A stretch of DNA of 64,000 bases from Bradyrhizobium zhengyangense (GTDB taxonomy: Bacteria; Pseudomonadota; Alphaproteobacteria; Rhizobiales; Xanthobacteraceae), in NCBI RefSeq assembly GCF_022012435.1, contig NZ_JAKLUA010000005.1:248001-312000 (forward strand). Reading direction: 5' to 3'. The notes under the pieces were generated by a model that worked only from the letters and a program-made list of their open reading frames with translations, was not told the origin of the DNA and ran no database searches. The position numbers and the translations under genes are program-made. This document shows, piece after piece, positions 43,160-52,192 of this stretch; the first letter of the stretch is position 1; each line of letters starts with the position of its first letter.

Positions 43160-43741
43160 TTAGATCAGCTTGATCGCCACAACAAAGCCGAGCACCAGCA
43201 CGGCGGCGCCGAGCGCGACCCACAGGCCGAGATGCCGCTCGATCCGCTCGCGGATCCAGTCGCCATAGCGGTTGAGCAGGATCGCCACGATGAAAAAGCG
43301 TCCACCGCGCGCGACGATCGAGCACAGGACGAAAAGAGCGAGATTGTAGCCGGCAAAGCCCGAGGTGATGGTGACGAGCTTGTAGGGGATCGGCGTCAGG
43401 CCCTTGAGCAGGATGATCACCGCGCCCCACTCGGCATAGGAGGCGCGGAAAGCGTCGACCTTGTCGCCGAGGCCATAGACCTGGATCAGCCAATGTCCGA
43501 CCGAGTCAAACAGCAGCGCGCCGATGGCATAGCCGAGCAGTCCGCCCAGCACCGAGGTCGCGGTGCAGATCGCGGCATAGACCCAGGCGCGCTGCGGGCG
43601 CGCCAGTGACATCGGGATCAGCATCACGTCCGGGGGGACGGGAAAGAAGGAGCTTTCTGCGAAAGCCACGGCACCCATGATCCAGAGCGCATAGGGCTTG
43701 TGGGCGGCGTCGATGCACCAGTCGTAGATACGTTTCAGCAT
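43160..43741 (-). CDS. YqaA/DedA-family membrane protein
   Basis: 193 residues from the ATG at 43741 (MLKRIYDW); an ATG at 43762 would add seven residues. About four membrane segments. The family marks are AFAESSFFPVPPDVMLIPMS near residue 30 (conserved E and PVPPD) and the G-L-T-P-I-P-Y-K motif ILLKGLTPIPYKLVTITSG. DedA-type proteins act in lipid scrambling and membrane homeostasis. Minus-strand gene between HisE-like protein and the Cys-rich exported protein. Confidence 0.88.
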   Translation of the reverse strand: MLKRIYDWCIDAAHKPYALWIMGAVAFAESSFFPVPPDVMLIPMSLARPQRAWVYAAICTATSVLGGLLGYAIGALLFDSVGHWLIQVYGLGDKVDAFRASYAEWGAVIILLKGLTPIPYKLVTITSGFAGYNLALFVLCSIVARGGRFFIVAILLNRYGDWIRERIERHLGLWVALGAAVLVLGFVVAIKLI

Positions 43742-43842
43742 GGCGCCGCGATGAAGCACCATGGGACGGATTTGTCCATCGCGAGTTTTGTGACGGTTAG
43801 CGTGATCCGGACCCGAAGGGCCGCCTTAGCGCAAAGTGTAGG

Positions 43843-43872
43843 CGGTTTTCCGAAAAGATCACGCTCAAACAA
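43843..43872. repeat. Palindromic intergenic repeat (family A, copy 2)
   Basis: The reverse complement matches 13991-14020 at 28 of 30 bases. Only the left half of the family A palindrome is present in this orientation. It is next to a separate strong hairpin at 43878-43906. Confidence 0.7.
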
Positions 43873-43877
43873 CAACC

Positions 43878-43906
43878 TAAAGCGCGATGAGCTTCATCGC
43901 GCTTTA
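43878..43906. terminator. Perfect 13-base hairpin over the hisE-like stop codon
   Basis: TAAAGCGCGATGA-GCT-TCATCGCGCTTTA forms a perfect 13-base stem with a three-base loop. The end of the right arm, 43904-43906, is the stop codon of the HisE-like gene. On the minus strand no clear T run follows, so it may act mainly on RNA stability; REP-like origin is possible. Confidence 0.55.
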
Positions 43907-44308
43907 GTGCCTTTTTCGCGCTCCGCGCCCTTCGAGCGCGGCAATTGGCCGCCTCGCGGAGATGCGAGGTGAGGCGACTTTGGGCAGCTTCATCGCCGAC
44001 TTCGGCAGCTTTTCGGCAATGCCGAGCATGTCCTCCCGCCGCGACATCTCGCGCCAGACGTCTTCGGGGCGGACGCCTGCGGACGCCCAGAGCACGGTGA
44101 GATTGTAGAGCAGATCGGCGCTTTCGCGGACCACGGCCTTGGCGTCGCCGTTGACCGCATCGATCACGACCTCGATGGCCTCTTCAGCCAGCTTCTTCGC
44201 CATCTTGGAGGGGCCGCGCTGAAACAGGCGCGCGGTGCGCGATGTTGCCGGATCAAGATCCCTGGCCGCGAGCACAGCCAAATACAGCCGCTCAAGCGAA
44301 TCACTCAT
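43904..44308 (-). CDS. HisE-like phosphoribosyl-ATP pyrophosphatase
   Basis: 134 residues of the MazG/HisE all-alpha pyrophosphohydrolase fold. The motif KKLAEEAIEVVIDAVNGDAK then VRESADLLYNLTVLWASAG carries the E-E..E and E..D metal ligands of PRA-PH. The first step role would be phosphoribosyl-ATP hydrolysis in histidine synthesis. The gene is not beside other his genes, and the C-terminus has a basic extension of about 30 residues, so it could instead be a general nucleotide pyrophosphatase. Confidence 0.8.
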   Translation of the reverse strand: MSDSLERLYLAVLAARDLDPATSRTARLFQRGPSKMAKKLAEEAIEVVIDAVNGDAKAVVRESADLLYNLTVLWASAGVRPEDVWREMSRREDMLGIAEKLPKSAMKLPKVASPRISARRPIAALEGRGARKRH

Positions 44309-44361
44309 GTCGTAAAAACTACTCTAAACCAATGGAGAGCGCGTTAACGCGCGACAATAAA

Positions 44362-44401
44362 AGCGAAAAACAGGCCGGCGCGACAAGCGCGACGGCCTGT
44401 T
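44362..44401 (-). terminator. Intrinsic terminator of the Gly/Tyr-rich protein gene
   Basis: Read on the minus strand, AACAGGCCG pairs with CGGCCTGTT across a loop of 15 bases and is followed by TTTTCGCTTTT. It lies 24 bases after the stop codon. Confidence 0.8.
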
Positions 44402-44424
44402 GATCGATGGCATGGAGCGATTGG

Positions 44425-44787
44425 TTATTCGCAAGCGTAGCCGGAATAGCCGTGGGCGCAGACCTTGGTGTAGCCGCCATAGCGCTCCTGGTAGCCCGAG
44501 TCGTAATAATAGGGACCATAGCCGGGTCCGCTGTAGTAGGCCGGGCCGCTGTCGTAGTAGTAGCCCGGACCCGAATCATAGGCGTAGGCGTCGCGGGTCG
44601 CGGCGATCGCAAGCCCGGTACCGATGGCGCCGGCAATCGCCGCACCGGCGAAGGCCGCGCCGCCACCGCCATGCCAATGACGGCCGCCGGCGAACGAAGC
44701 GGTAGGGGCGACGCTGGTCAGCGCCAGCACCGCGGCAGTGGCGAGAACGGCCTTGCGGCCGGCAAACTTTGAAAATCGGTCAAACAT
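44425..44787 (-). CDS. Exported Gly/Tyr-rich small protein
   Basis: 120 residues from ATG 44787, which follows AAGGAGGG. Signal peptide to about residue 34 (cleaved after ASFA). Mature part: GGRHWHGGGGAAF, a Gly/Ala membrane-like segment (AGAAIAGAIGTGLAIAA), then repeats of YYYDSGP and YYSGPGYG, ending with two cysteines (VCAHGYSGYACE). Similar envelope proteins with Y-G-P repeats are common in Bradyrhizobium. It is monocistronic with its own terminator. Confidence 0.75.
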   Translation of the reverse strand: MFDRFSKFAGRKAVLATAAVLALTSVAPTASFAGGRHWHGGGGAAFAGAAIAGAIGTGLAIAATRDAYAYDSGPGYYYDSGPAYYSGPGYGPYYYDSGYQERYGGYTKVCAHGYSGYACE

Positions 44788-45091
44788 GTCCTGGACCCTC
44801 CTTGGGACCTGCACTGGCGCCTCGATACAGGCTCGTGTCTTTCAAACACCCGCATCCCATGTTGGGTTCCCCAACCCCAACACAAGCTGAACAGCCTTGC
44901 GTGATCGTGACGCAACCGCCGCTCATCTCCCGTTCAGGTTGGGTGACGCAGGCACATCAGGCACGCCGCGGCTCAGTGCCGTCGGCGAGAGATCGAGCGG
45001 ATGGCAAAAGCTTCCGCTGTATCTCGCGGGCGATCCCTGTTTAGAATGTCATCTCAAGGTCATACCGCCTGCCTGGGTCAGCGCCTGCCTC

Positions 45092-46897
45092 ATGTCCATT
45101 TTCCGTCTCTACACCCGTGTTCTCGAGCTGCTCGGCAAGGAGGCGCGGCTGGGCTGGCTGCTGGCATTCGCCAATCTGCTGCTGGCCGGCTCGCAATTCG
45201 CCGAGCCGGTGCTGTTCGGGCGGATCGTCGACGTGCTCTCCGGCAAGACGGTCGCAGGCTCGAGCTCGGCCTGGCCGTTCCTGCTGGCGTGGGCCGCGTT
45301 CGGCCTGTTCACCATCGCCTGCAGCGCGCTCGTGGCCTTGCAAGCCGACCGGCTCTCCCATCGCCAGCGCCAGGCGGTGCTGACCAGCTATTTTGAACAC
45401 ATCCTGCAGCTGCCATTGACCTTCCACTCCGGGACCCATTCGGGCCGGCTGATGAAGGTGATGCTCAACGGCACGGATGCGCTGTGGCGGCTCTGGCTCG
45501 GCTTCTTCCGCGAGCATTTTGCCGCGATCCTCTCCGTCGTGGTGCTGCTGCCGCTGTCGCTCTATCTGAACTGGCGGCTTGCGATCCTCTTATTCGTACT
45601 CTGCATCGTCTTCACCGCGCTGACGACCTTCGTCGTGCGCAGGACGTTCGGCATGCAGATGGCGGTCGAGGAGCATTACAGCGAGCTCTCCGCACGTGCC
45701 TCCGACGCGCTCGGCAACGTCGCGCTGGTGCAGAGCTTCGTGCGCGTCGAATCCGAGGTCAAGGGACTGCGCTCGGTCGCCGACGAGCTGCTCGCGGCGC
45801 AAATGCCGGTGCTGTCGTGGTGGGCGCTCGTCACCGTGATCACGCGCGCCTCGACCACCATCACCGTGCTCGCGATCTTCACGCTCGGCATCGCGCTGCA
45901 TGACCAGGGCCTGACCTCGGTCGGCGAGATCGTGATGTTCGTCAGCTTCGCCACCCTGCTGATCCAGAAGCTCGAACAGGTGGTGAGCTTCATCAACAAC
46001 GTGTTCATGGAAGCGCCGCGCCTGCGCGAGTTCTTCAATGTGCTCGATGCCGTGCCGGCCGTTCACGACCGGCCAGATGCGATCGATGCCGGAAGGCTCT
46101 CCGGCCTCGTCGAGTTCAACGACGTCACCTTCTCCTATGACGGCAAGCGGCCGGCGGTCGAGGATCTCTCCTTCACTGCGCTGCCGGGCCAGACCATCGC
46201 GCTGGTCGGCCCGACCGGTGCCGGCAAGTCGACCGCGATCGCGCTGCTGCACCGTGCCTTCGATCCGCAATCCGGCTTCATCAGGATCGACGGCATGGAC
46301 GTGCGCGGCGTCACGCTGACATCGCTGAGGCGGAACATCGGCGTCGTGTTCCAGGAAGCGCTGCTGTTCAACCGCTCGATCGAGGAGAACTTGCGCGTCG
46401 GCAAGCCCGACGCGACCGAAGCGGAGATGCGCAAGGCGGCGGAGCGCGCGCAGGCGCTCGAATTCATCGAGCGCAGCGGCGGCTTTGCGACCAATGCCGG
46501 TGAGCGCGGCCGCATGCTGTCAGGCGGCGAGCGGCAGCGGCTGTCGATCGCGCGTGCACTGCTGAAGGACCCGCCGATCCTGATCCTGGACGAGGCGACC
46601 AGCGCGCTCGATGCCGTGACCGAGGCCAAGGTCAACGCTGCTCTCGACGAAGTGATGAAGGGCCGCACCACGTTCGTGATCGCCCACCGCCTCTCCACCA
46701 TCCGTAATGCGACACGGATCCTGGTGTTCGAGAACGGGCGGGTGATCGAAAGCGGAACTTTCGATGAACTCGTCGCCAAAGGCGGCCATTTCGCCGAGCT
46801 CGCCCGGGCCCAGTTCATGGTGCAGGAACAAGCACAGGCCACACGGAACAGCGCGAGTGCCGCGGAGGCCGCTTCGGCTGCCGTCAAAGCCCCATAA
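45092..46897 (+). CDS. ndvA: Cyclic beta-glucan exporter NdvA (ABC transporter, permease-ATPase)
   Basis: 601-residue half-transporter fusing a six-helix membrane domain (1-320) to an ATPase. The start MSIFRLYTRVLELLGKEARL is the NdvA opening, so ATG 45092 was taken although the frame is open to 44897. ATPase motifs: Walker A GPTGAGKST, signature LSGGERQRLSIARALL, Walker B ILILDEATSALD. It exports cyclic beta-glucan to the periplasm, needed for osmoadaptation and nodule invasion in rhizobia. No glucan synthase lies next to it. Confidence 0.92.
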   Translation: MSIFRLYTRVLELLGKEARLGWLLAFANLLLAGSQFAEPVLFGRIVDVLSGKTVAGSSSAWPFLLAWAAFGLFTIACSALVALQADRLSHRQRQAVLTSYFEHILQLPLTFHSGTHSGRLMKVMLNGTDALWRLWLGFFREHFAAILSVVVLLPLSLYLNWRLAILLFVLCIVFTALTTFVVRRTFGMQMAVEEHYSELSARASDALGNVALVQSFVRVESEVKGLRSVADELLAAQMPVLSWWALVTVITRASTTITVLAIFTLGIALHDQGLTSVGEIVMFVSFATLLIQKLEQVVSFINNVFMEAPRLREFFNVLDAVPAVHDRPDAIDAGRLSGLVEFNDVTFSYDGKRPAVEDLSFTALPGQTIALVGPTGAGKSTAIALLHRAFDPQSGFIRIDGMDVRGVTLTSLRRNIGVVFQEALLFNRSIEENLRVGKPDATEAEMRKAAERAQALEFIERSGGFATNAGERGRMLSGGERQRLSIARALLKDPPILILDEATSALDAVTEAKVNAALDEVMKGRTTFVIAHRLSTIRNATRILVFENGRVIESGTFDELVAKGGHFAELARAQFMVQEQAQATRNSASAAEAASAAVKAP

Positions 46898-47098
46898 AAG
46901 TCCCCACAGCAAGTCCCCGTAGCGCCGTCGAAATTCAGCCTATTTCGTTGCGGAATACCGCCCCGAAGCCCCTATGCTCGACGCACGAGCCGGTATAGGT
47001 TTGCGCTGCCGCGAGCGGCGGCGCCGGATTTCAAAACCGAACATCAGATCACGAGAACCGCGTGGAACCAGCGGCTCTCCAAGGACCGGAATCGGATA

Positions 47099-48556
47099 GT
47101 GCACGCCTTTCGCCCGCTGCTTCGCAAATCCCTGTTCAACCTGTTCGCCGCGACGCTCGCCGTCGCTGCGCTCCTCGCGCCACGCCTCGCGAATGCCGAA
47201 GCGCTGCTGCTGATCGAAGCCGATACCGGCAAGGTGCTGCAGGCCGATAACGCCACCATCCCCTGGTATCCAGCCTCCGTCACCAAGATCATGACCGCCT
47301 ATGTGACGCTGAAGGCAGTGAAGGACGGCAAGATCACACTCGACACGCTGCTGACGGTGTCGCCGACGGCCGCCTCGCAGTCGCCCTCGAAGATGGGCCT
47401 GCGTCCGGGAACGCAGCTCACCGTCGACAACGCGCTGAAGATGATGATGGTCAAGTCGGCGAACGACATGGCCGTGGTGCTGGCCGAAGGCCTCGGCGGC
47501 TCGATCGACGGCTTCTCGGTGATGATGAACGACACCGCGAAGAAGCTCGGCATGACGCAGACGAACTACGTCAATCCCAACGGCCTGCCGGCGGACGGAC
47601 ACGTCACCTCGGCGCGCGACCTCGGCATTCTCGCCCGCTCGTTCCTGCGCGACCTGCCCGAATACGAATACTTCGTGCACATCCCCGCGATCCGTTTCGG
47701 CAAGCGGATCACGCCGAACTTCAACAAGCTGATCGGCCGCTACCCCGGCGCCGACGGTTTCAAGACCGGCTTCATCTGCGCCTCCGGCTACAACCTCGTG
47801 GCGTCAGCCACGCGCAACGGCCGCCGTCTGATCGCGGTGGTGCTCGGTGCCAGCTCCGGCACTGCGCGCGCGGTGAAGGCGGCGCAGCTGCTCGAGCGCG
47901 GCTTCAGCCAGGACAATCTGTCGTGGCTGCGCCCCTCGCTCGGCACCGTCGAGAACCTCGTGCCGGTCGATGCCTCGCCGCCGAACCTGCGCGAGGAGAT
48001 GTGCGGTGGTCACCGCAAGCATCCGGCCAGCGACGACGACGATGCGCTGATCGCGACCAATGGCAGTGGATCGACCTCTCTAACCGGTGGCGAAGCCAAG
48101 GTCACGTTCTTCACCGCCGGCCTCCAGCCACCACTGATGAAGGCCTCCGATTTGATGGCCTCGGCCGCGGAGCCTGTGGAGCCCGTGGTGGTCTATACCG
48201 GCCCGACTCGCACAGGCGCGGCCCTCGTCGCGGCCGTCGCAGCCGACACGGACCAGCAGGCCACGCCGAAAGCGCGTGGCAAGAAGTCGCGCGTTGCCAA
48301 GAAGCCCGACGCCGGCAGTGACACCAAGACGGCGGCCGCCAAGCCCGACGCCACGGCGAAAAGCGATGCAAAGAGCGCTGCAAAGCCGGCCGCGAGCAAG
48401 CATGCCGCGGCCAAGCCTTCTGAGAACAAGCCTTCTGAGAACAAGCCTTCTGCGAACAAGCCTGCTGCGAACAAGCCGGCGGCGAGCGGCGATCAGGCTG
48501 CCAGATCTGCAAAGCCCAAGGCCGCGACAAAGAAGCCCGCGCCCAACAACAGCTAG
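47099..48556 (+). CDS. D-alanyl-D-alanine carboxypeptidase (DacF-like, S11)
   Basis: Penicillin-binding carboxypeptidase of 485 residues starting at GTG 47099 after AAGGA. Signal peptide to ANA (about 33). Catalytic motifs: SVTK with S60 and K63, SAN at 120-122, KTG at 222-224. The region to about 275 is the peptidase, followed by a shorter beta domain. The last 130 residues are an Ala/Lys/Pro tail with four near-identical PSENK/PAANK repeats. It trims the terminal D-Ala from pentapeptides in the periplasm. Monocistronic. Confidence 0.9.
   Translation: MHAFRPLLRKSLFNLFAATLAVAALLAPRLANAEALLLIEADTGKVLQADNATIPWYPASVTKIMTAYVTLKAVKDGKITLDTLLTVSPTAASQSPSKMGLRPGTQLTVDNALKMMMVKSANDMAVVLAEGLGGSIDGFSVMMNDTAKKLGMTQTNYVNPNGLPADGHVTSARDLGILARSFLRDLPEYEYFVHIPAIRFGKRITPNFNKLIGRYPGADGFKTGFICASGYNLVASATRNGRRLIAVVLGASSGTARAVKAAQLLERGFSQDNLSWLRPSLGTVENLVPVDASPPNLREEMCGGHRKHPASDDDDALIATNGSGSTSLTGGEAKVTFFTAGLQPPLMKASDLMASAAEPVEPVVVYTGPTRTGAALVAAVAADTDQQATPKARGKKSRVAKKPDAGSDTKTAAAKPDATAKSDAKSAAKPAASKHAAAKPSENKPSENKPSANKPAANKPAASGDQAARSAKPKAATKKPAPNNS
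48416..48475 (+). repeat. Four tandem 15-base repeats in the carboxypeptidase tail
   Basis: CCTTCTGAGAACAAG twice, then CCTTCTGCGAACAAG and CCTGCTGCGAACAAG, encoding PSENK-like pentapeptides. In-frame units of 15 bases can change number by slippage without breaking the gene. Confidence 0.9.
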
Positions 48557-48752
48557 GTTAACGCTCCAGGTCCGTCAGGCTGCGGGGCGCACTTCGCACC
48601 TGCGGCAGCGACTTGCGACGATTCCAGTAGCCACTTTCCGGCCTTTGCCCTAAGCCTCGACCGCTTGCCAGCCGTACCGGCAGGCTCGATACTGGCGGCA
48701 ATGAGGCAGCCCGGGACACAACGGGCTCTGGTGTTAAGAGAGGGGAGTTTCC

Positions 48753-50438
48753 ATGGAGCGCATCTGGCTCAAGCAATATCCGCCCGGCGTGCCCGCTGAT
48801 ATCGAGCCGACGCAATACGCATCGCTGGTCGACCTGCTGGAGGAGAGCTTTGCGAAGTTCGCCGACCGCAAGGCGTTCATCTGCATGGACAAGGCGATCA
48901 CCTATCGCGACCTCGACCAGATGTCGCTGGCGCTCGCCGCCTATTTGCAGGGCCGCGGCCTGCAGCGCGGCGCCCGCGTCGCGATCATGATGCCGAACGT
49001 GCTGCAATATCCGGTTGCCACCGCGGCCGTGCTGCGCGCCGGCTTTGCCGTCGTCAACGTCAACCCGCTCTACACGCCGCGCGAGCTCGAGCATCAGCTC
49101 AAGGATTCCGGTGCCGAAGCCGTCATCGTGCTGGAGAACTTTGCCCACACCGTCGAGCAGGTGATCGCGAAGACACAGGTCAAGCACGTCATCGTCGCCA
49201 GCATGGGCGATCTGCTCGGCTTCAAGGGCGTGATCGTCAATCTGGTCGTCCGCCGCGTCAAGAAGATGGTGCCGGCCTTCGCACTGCCGGGCTCGGTGAC
49301 GTTCAACGACGCGCTCGCGGCCGGCCGCGGCCAGACCTTCAACAAGCCAAAGCTCTCGCCCGGCGACGTCGCTTTCCTGCAATATACCGGCGGCACCACC
49401 GGCGTCTCCAAGGGCGCCACGCTGCTTCACCGCAACATCGTCGCCAACGTGCTGCAGAACGACGCCTGGCTGCAGCCGGCGCTCAATTCGCCGCCGCATG
49501 TCGAGCAGCTCATGATCGTCTGCGCGCTGCCGCTCTATCACATCTTCGCGCTGACGGCCTGCTACCTGCTCGCGGTGCGCGCCGGCGGCTGCAATCTGCT
49601 GATCCCGAACCCGCGCGACATCGCAGGCTTCATCAAGGAGCTGGCGAAATATCAGGTCAACAGCTTCCCGGCCGTCAACACGCTCTACAACGGCTTGATG
49701 CATCATCCCGATTTCAAGAAGCTCGACTTCTCCAAGCTGAAGATTTCCAACGGCGGCGGCATGGCGGTGCAGCGCCCCGTGGCCGAGCAGTGGAAGGCCG
49801 TGACCGGCTGCTTCATCGCCGAAGGCTACGGCCTGTCGGAGACCTCGCCGACGCTGACCTGCAACCCTGCAACCACAACCGAATTCTCAGGCTCGATCGG
49901 CATCCCCGTGCCCTCGACCTGGATCTCGATCCGCGACGACGACGGCAATGAGTTGCCGCTCGGTCAGGCCGGTGAGATCTGCGCCAAGGGCCCGCAAGTG
50001 ATGTCGGGCTACTGGAACAGGCCGGAGGAAACCGCCAAGGTGATGACGGCGGACGGCTATTTCCGCACCGGCGACATTGGCGTGATGGACGAGAAGGGTT
50101 TTACCAAGATCGTCGACCGCAAGAAGGACATGATCTTGGTCTCCGGCTTCAACGTCTATCCGAACGAGATCGAGGAAGTGATCGCGAGCCATCCGGGCGT
50201 GCTCGAATGCGCCGTGATCGGCATCCCCGATGCCAAATCGGGCGAGGCGGTGAAGGCCTTTGTGGTGAAGAAGGATCCGAACCTCACGGCCGAGGACGTG
50301 ATCAAGTTCTGTCACGAGCAGCTCACCGGCTACAAGGTGCCCAAGCACATCGAATTCCGCACCGACCTGCCCAAGACCAATGTCGGCAAGATCCTGCGCC
50401 GCGAGCTGCGCGACGAGAAGAAGGCTCAGGCGGCGTAA
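48753..50438 (+). CDS. fadD: Long-chain fatty acid-CoA ligase
   Basis: 561 residues; ATG 48753 follows AGGGGAG. Motifs: YTGGTTGVSKGATLLHRNI, EGYGLSETSPTLTCNP, DGYFRTGDIGVMDEKGFTKI and the following VDRKKDMILVSGFNVYPNEI, catalytic lysine in TNVGKILRRELRD. The opening ERIWLKQYPPGVPADIEPTQ is typical of proteobacterial FadD. It activates long-chain fatty acids for beta-oxidation or phospholipid use. A DUF924 gene follows 15 bases later. Confidence 0.92.
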   Translation: MERIWLKQYPPGVPADIEPTQYASLVDLLEESFAKFADRKAFICMDKAITYRDLDQMSLALAAYLQGRGLQRGARVAIMMPNVLQYPVATAAVLRAGFAVVNVNPLYTPRELEHQLKDSGAEAVIVLENFAHTVEQVIAKTQVKHVIVASMGDLLGFKGVIVNLVVRRVKKMVPAFALPGSVTFNDALAAGRGQTFNKPKLSPGDVAFLQYTGGTTGVSKGATLLHRNIVANVLQNDAWLQPALNSPPHVEQLMIVCALPLYHIFALTACYLLAVRAGGCNLLIPNPRDIAGFIKELAKYQVNSFPAVNTLYNGLMHHPDFKKLDFSKLKISNGGGMAVQRPVAEQWKAVTGCFIAEGYGLSETSPTLTCNPATTTEFSGSIGIPVPSTWISIRDDDGNELPLGQAGEICAKGPQVMSGYWNRPEETAKVMTADGYFRTGDIGVMDEKGFTKIVDRKKDMILVSGFNVYPNEIEEVIASHPGVLECAVIGIPDAKSGEAVKAFVVKKDPNLTAEDVIKFCHEQLTGYKVPKHIEFRTDLPKTNVGKILRRELRDEKKAQAA

Positions 50439-50453
50439 GTCCGTCTCTGCTCC

Positions 50454-51008
50454 ATGACTGACGTCCGCGACATCACGCCATCAGGCATTCTCGCCTTCTG
50501 GCGAGAGGCCGGCCGCGACGCCTGGTACAAGCGCAACGAGGCTTTCGATGCCGAGATCAGGTGCCGCTATCTCGGCCTGTGGGAGCAGGCCGCCGCCGGC
50601 CGGCTGACCTCCTGGGAGGGCAGCGACGACGGCGCGCTTGCGCTGGTCATTGTGCTCGACCAGTTTCCCCGCAACATGTTCCGCGGCACGCCCGCTGCTT
50701 TTTCCAGCGACGCGCTGGCGCTCGATATTGCCCGCCGCGCCATCGATCGAGGCGCCGGTGGCCGGGTCGATCCTGCCCTGCTCGAATTCCTCTATATGCC
50801 GCTGATGCATTCCGAGCACCTCGGCGACCAGGAGCAATGCGTCGCGCTGTTCCGCGGGACCGACAATAAGGACGCCCAGGAATCGGCTGCCGAGCACGCC
50901 GAGATCATCCGCCGGTTCGGCCGCTTCCCTCACCGCAACACTGTCTTCGGACGCGAGACCACGGCTGACGAACAGGCCTTCCTCGATGGCGGCGGGTTTG
51001 CCGGCTGA
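50454..51008 (+). CDS. DUF924-family protein
   Basis: 184 residues, soluble, all-alpha. The family pattern is clear: ILAFWREAGRDAWYKRNEAF, LVIVLDQFPRNMFRGTPAAF, then FLYMPLMHSEHLGDQEQCVA and GRFPHRNTVFGRETTADEQA. Function is unknown although it is widespread and TPR-like in fold. It lies 15 bases after fadD in the same direction and may be co-transcribed. Confidence 0.85.
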   Translation: MTDVRDITPSGILAFWREAGRDAWYKRNEAFDAEIRCRYLGLWEQAAAGRLTSWEGSDDGALALVIVLDQFPRNMFRGTPAAFSSDALALDIARRAIDRGAGGRVDPALLEFLYMPLMHSEHLGDQEQCVALFRGTDNKDAQESAAEHAEIIRRFGRFPHRNTVFGRETTADEQAFLDGGGFAG

Positions 51009-51116
51009 TGACATAACGGTGAAGGGAGGCCTGCCCGTCCGCTTCTTCCGCCGGCAATATTGTGCAGTTCGGCCGCACGGTCTAAAAAGCGGGACCGATT
51101 TTCAGGGAGACTGACG

Positions 51117-51602
51117 ATGGCGATCCAAGTTGGCGACAAGCTGCCCGAGACGAAATTCCGCGTGATGACGGCGGAAGGCCCGCAGGTGAAGACCACCGAC
51201 GATATCTTCAAGGGCAAGAAGGTGGCACTGTTCGCGGTGCCCGGCGCCTACACCGGCACCTGCCACAAGATGCATCTGCCGAGCATCTTCCTCAATGCCT
51301 ACGCCATGAAGGACAAGGGCGTCGACACCATCGCGATCGTCTCGGTCAACGACGCTTTCGTCATGAACGCCTGGAAGCGCGACACCGACCAGCGCGACGA
51401 GGCGATCTTCCTCGCCGACGGCAATGCCGATTTCGCCAAGGCGATCGGCATGGAGCTCGACGCCTCCGGCAACGGCCTCGGCATCCGCTCCAAGCGCTAC
51501 TCGATGCTGGTCGAGGACGGCGTGGTCAAGAAGCTGAACCTCGAGGCGATGCCCGGCAAGGTCGAGGTCTCGGGCGGCGATACGCTGCTGGGGCAGCTCT
51601 GA
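51117..51602 (+). CDS. Peroxiredoxin (PrxV/Prx5 type)
   Basis: 161 residues from ATG 51117 (AGGGAGACTGACG upstream). The active site is PGAYTGTCHKMHLP with the peroxidatic C49; the family-typical T-x-x-C is present and the only other candidate partner cysteine is absent, so a 1-Cys mechanism or glutathione/glutaredoxin reduction is likely. Reduces peroxides in the cytosol. The end GGDTLLGQL matches Prx5 proteins. Convergent with rnhA. Confidence 0.9.
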   Translation: MAIQVGDKLPETKFRVMTAEGPQVKTTDDIFKGKKVALFAVPGAYTGTCHKMHLPSIFLNAYAMKDKGVDTIAIVSVNDAFVMNAWKRDTDQRDEAIFLADGNADFAKAIGMELDASGNGLGIRSKRYSMLVEDGVVKKLNLEAMPGKVEVSGGDTLLGQL

Positions 51603-51632
51603 GCCTTAGCCGCGGCTCTTCTTAAGAATGAC

Positions 51633-51716
51633 GTCATGCCCGGGCTTGTCCCGGGCATCCGCGTTCTTGGTCGTGCGCATCAAGGCGCGGATGGCCGGGT
51701 CAACCCGGCCATGACG
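51633..51716. repeat. Palindromic intergenic repeat (family C)
   Basis: CGTCATGCCCGGGCTTGTCCCGGGCATC on the left and GATGGCCGGGTCAACCCGGCCATGACG on the right, in the gap between two convergent genes. It is a different core from families A and B. It may serve as a bidirectional terminator. Confidence 0.65.
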
Positions 51717-51727
51717 AGTGGAAAGAC

Positions 51728-52192
51728 CTACTCCGCCAACCGCTGCTGCAACCGCGCCTTTACGATCCCGTCCCGCGCGAGCTGATCCGCGCGCTCGTTC
51801 TCCGGATGGCCGGCGTGGCCCTTGACCCAATGCCAGCGCACCTCGTGCGCTTTCAGCGCCGCATCGAGGCGCTGCCATAGCTCGACATTCTTCACCGGCT
51901 TCTTGTCGGCGGTGCGCCAGCCGTTGCGCTTCCAGCCGTGGATCCAGCCGGTGATGCCCTGCCGGACATATTGGCTGTCGGTGTAGAGATCGACCGTGCA
52001 CGGCTTCTTCAGCGCTTCCAGCGCCGAGATCGCCGCCATCAATTCCATCTGGTTATTGGTGGTGTGGCGCTCGCCACCGTTCAGCTCTTTTTCCTTTTCG
52101 CCGAACTTCAGGATCGCGCCCCAGCCGCCGGGCCCGGGATTGCCCGAGCACGCGCCGTCGGTGAAGATCGTGACATTGGGAAGCTCGCTCAC
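51728..52192 (-). CDS. rnhA: Ribonuclease HI
   Basis: 154 residues, starting at GTG 52192, whose last bases overlap the thrB stop (GTGA). The catalytic residues are visible: D12 in FTDGACSGNPG, E in TTNNQMELMAA, D in LYTDSQYV, and D in NERADQLARDG. It removes RNA from RNA-DNA hybrids, such as Okazaki primers and R-loops. Coupling to thrB is conserved in alphaproteobacteria. Confidence 0.93.
   Translation of the reverse strand: MSELPNVTIFTDGACSGNPGPGGWGAILKFGEKEKELNGGERHTTNNQMELMAAISALEALKKPCTVDLYTDSQYVRQGITGWIHGWKRNGWRTADKKPVKNVELWQRLDAALKAHEVRWHWVKGHAGHPENERADQLARDGIVKARLQQRLAE

Noticed and set aside
44860..44882. Small hairpin TGTTGGG/CCCAACA in the ndvA leader as a riboswitch
   Set aside because: A single short stem with no conserved aptamer features; nothing supports a regulatory RNA.
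48416..48475. CRISPR-like array
   Set aside because: Contiguous 15-base units without spacers inside a coding frame; a protein repeat, not CRISPR.
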